Source: Alligator mississippiensis
Lineage: Eukaryota; Chordata; Crocodylia; Alligatoridae
NCBI RefSeq assembly: GCF_030867095.1
Contig: NC_081824.1
Span: forward strand, 304,622,956 to 304,686,955
Reading direction: 5' to 3'
DNA length: 64,000 bases
Shown here: one piece after another, positions 62,108 to 64,000 of the stretch
How positions within the stretch are numbered: position 1 is the first letter of the stretch
Layout of the letters: each line of letters starts with the position of its first letter
Notes under the pieces: generated by a model
The model's database searches: none
What the model was told of the DNA's origin: nothing
Seen by the model: the letters and a program-made list of their open reading frames with translations, nothing else
Made by a program: the position numbers and the translations under genes

Positions 62108-63980
62108 TGTATTTGTGGAGAGTAAGAGTATAACTTCTGAATATCTAACTAAAAAATTACTAAATTGTTCACACTTGAAACTTTTTAACCTAAATAAAAC
62201 CCTAACTATCCACCCACACCTTTTTAAATGCTACTGTTCTTCTAGAGAGGTTTACAGATCTTTCCTTCACTTTGAGAAAGTAGATAGGATGGGAGGAGAT
62301 ATTCTGACCTGTACTAGAGCAGAAATTATGATGGAAAAACCTGGTATTAGACAAGATTTTACTGTTCATGGCCTGAGCATTCCTATACTTGACCAGCATC
62401 AAAGTGGGGTGAAGGGAGCACAGTAGCAGTTAGCCTTAAAGCATTAAAAAAACAAGTGGATTGTGAGGTAGAAGCCCTAAAATGGGCAAGGCACCTGGCA
62501 TAAGAGTTTCATATCTTACTGTGTCACTTCCTTGGACATTAAAAAACAGCATTTGAACCTGGAATGGCTGTGAAGTAAATGCTAATATTTGAAAGGTTTG
62601 AGGAGGTTGTTTTAAAGCTCTGGGTGAGAGTTTTTCTTTTAGAGAGGAGGAGATGGATCACATTTTAGCTCTTGCTCCAAAGAATAATTTTATTCCATAA
62701 TGGAAATGCTTGGGGGAAGTGGGGAGAGAACTGAAGTATTTACTACTTTCTAGCAGCAGCATGATGCCTGTACATCTAGGTGCAGGTTTTAATCTCCTAT
62801 TTTCCATGTGTTGGGCTTTTTGTTGGCCAAATATTAAAGGTTAAGAAGACTTTGCTTGTGCCTACTTGTAATGCTGATTTTTTTCCCCTAGAGTATTATT
62901 AATGAAGAAAGCTTTTTGGCTGTCCATTTGAGCAACTGAGACTGGTGTTGGTATATAGCTTGAGTTGCTTTCAAAGCTGCCACCTGGGACAAGTGTGAAG
63001 ATGGAAATGAAGGCCATTCATTTATATAAGGGAAGAAGTGGTCTTGGTGTTTTCTGAATCTGGAGTGCCAGTGTTCCAGATCTAACTTTGGGCTATTTTT
63101 GCCTTTCATTTACTCTGACTTTCATTAATATACAGTTCAGTTTGAAAAGTGGTTAGAATTGCACCAGCAGGTTGCATGCATGTAATCAGTGACCTTCTAG
63201 ATAACTTGCTAAGTTTTTATAAAAAACTGTTAGTTGTAAATTACTGTAAACTACTCAGTCTGAAAGCAGAAGTCAAGCTGGATTCCTTGCTTAGGCACTG
63301 ACCAGTAATTTAAAAAACAATGACTTTATTCACCTATCTGCACTTCCTATGCTTTGCCTGCAGTGGGTTTGCAGAACTGTAACAGCTCACAAGGAAGGTT
63401 CTGAATCATTCTGAGGGGATATTTGCTGACTGTACAGATGTGGTCTGACAACAAATATTCAAGACCAATGCAACAATGATATTTTGTCATTCAAGAAAAT
63501 CTTTTATTTCAAGTATCCATTGAGCTGTTTTATACTTTATTTGTTCCTGGTGGTGAGTCTAAAAGAAAAACCCCAGGGCTGTCCGATTGCCCTAGGTTTT
63601 GACTCTCATCAAATCAGCCCTGGGCCAGTAGTTTATGGGAAGCTTGAATAGCAACTAACTGTACGTGGCTCTGATTGTTCCAGGGGGGAAAAGTGTTATC
63701 TTGGTACTTCAGAGAGGAAGTGGGAGCTGAGCTTGCAGTAGGGCTAAAAACAGACACCCGGTTTGAGACCCTGATTAGGCTGGGATAAGACCTGCATCAA
63801 TACATGAAGCTTAAATGGCAATGAAGTTGAAATAAGTGAGATTGTTCTGAGGCAAAGTGTTACTCTGGGTACCTCACAGGCTAGAAACCTTTCTTCAGTG
63901 GAGCCTGATCAGCATGACATGATACAACTGATGGTGCTCCAGGGACACTTATAGGTGCCCCTGGTGCCTATGCCTGACTT
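62108..63980. other. Downstream intergenic DNA, nothing recognised
   Basis: AT-rich DNA with short frames only. No exon of a neighbouring gene, RNA gene or repeat end was recognised. Confidence 0.5.
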
Positions 63981-64000
63981 GGGGCACATCTACAAGTGGG
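63981..64000. mobile_element. Possible left end of a Chompy-like MITE, cut by the window
   Basis: The last bases contain GGGGCACATCTACAAG, close to the left ends at 33542, 60603 and 56287. The element, if real, continues beyond the window. Confidence 0.5.

Noticed and set aside
60918-64000. Possible first exon of a downstream neighbour gene
   Set aside because: No CpG-rich region, conserved peptide or splice pattern was found on either strand.
1-64000. CRISPR arrays, operons, prokaryotic features, tRNA or rRNA genes
   Set aside because: The window is a vertebrate nuclear locus with introns. No regularly spaced repeats, tRNA cloverleaf or rRNA sequence was recognised.
1-64000. Endogenous retrovirus or LTR element
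   Set aside because: No paired long terminal repeats, primer-binding site or gag/pol/env-like frames were seen. All reverse transcriptase traces belong to CR1 LINEs.

Overview
The window holds one complete vertebrate nuclear gene on the + strand: MED14 (Mediator complex subunit 14, also called CRSP2 or RGR1 homologue). It runs from a GC-rich promoter near 3900-4300 to a poly(A) signal near 60343. All 31 coding exons could be placed, from the ATG at 4300 to the TAG at 59836-59838. Every splice phase closes, and the product is 1451 residues, close to the roughly 1454 residues of the human protein. No second protein-coding gene was recognised. The other long open frames are shadows of transposons, low-complexity DNA or antisense of MED14.

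Organism: a sauropsid, most likely a crocodilian (inference). The MED14 protein is tetrapod-like. The introns carry CR1 LINEs of the sauropsid type, including one nearly full-length copy with an ORF1 esterase-like domain. They also carry many non-autonomous DNA transposons: several hAT families with 8-bp target duplications, Tigger/pogo-like elements with TA duplications, and small PIF/Harbinger-like MITEs with ends resembling the Chompy MITEs described from crocodilians. No SINE burst typical of mammals is seen.

Layout: 1-3509 is repeat-rich upstream DNA. 3695-3905 is an ordered microsatellite cascade followed by a 49-bp tandem duplication. 3900-4300 is a TATA-less GC-rich promoter with two NRF1-type palindromes, ETS sites and a YY1-type motif that overlaps a ten-codon upstream ORF. 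4300-59838 is MED14. Intron 2 (9 kb) holds the long CR1, a hAT and a Tigger-like element. Introns 4, 5, 9, 11, 22 and 26 hold further dated insertions. Intron 7 has the donor and branch-site sequences of a U12-type (minor spliceosome) intron. 59839 to about 60370 is the 3' UTR. The rest is intergenic, with one MITE, one hAT and a MITE-like end cut by the window edge.

Function: MED14 is the scaffold that holds the Mediator head, middle and tail together and transmits activator signals to RNA polymerase II. The N-terminal LXXLL motif, the conserved core, the Ser/Pro/Gln-rich linker and the C-terminal tail-binding half are all intact. No exciting new gene system was found. The most interesting signals are the probable U12 intron, the microsatellite cascade beside the promoter, the target-site pattern of the hAT elements, an element nested in a CR1, and an unexplained exon-like open frame in intron 16.
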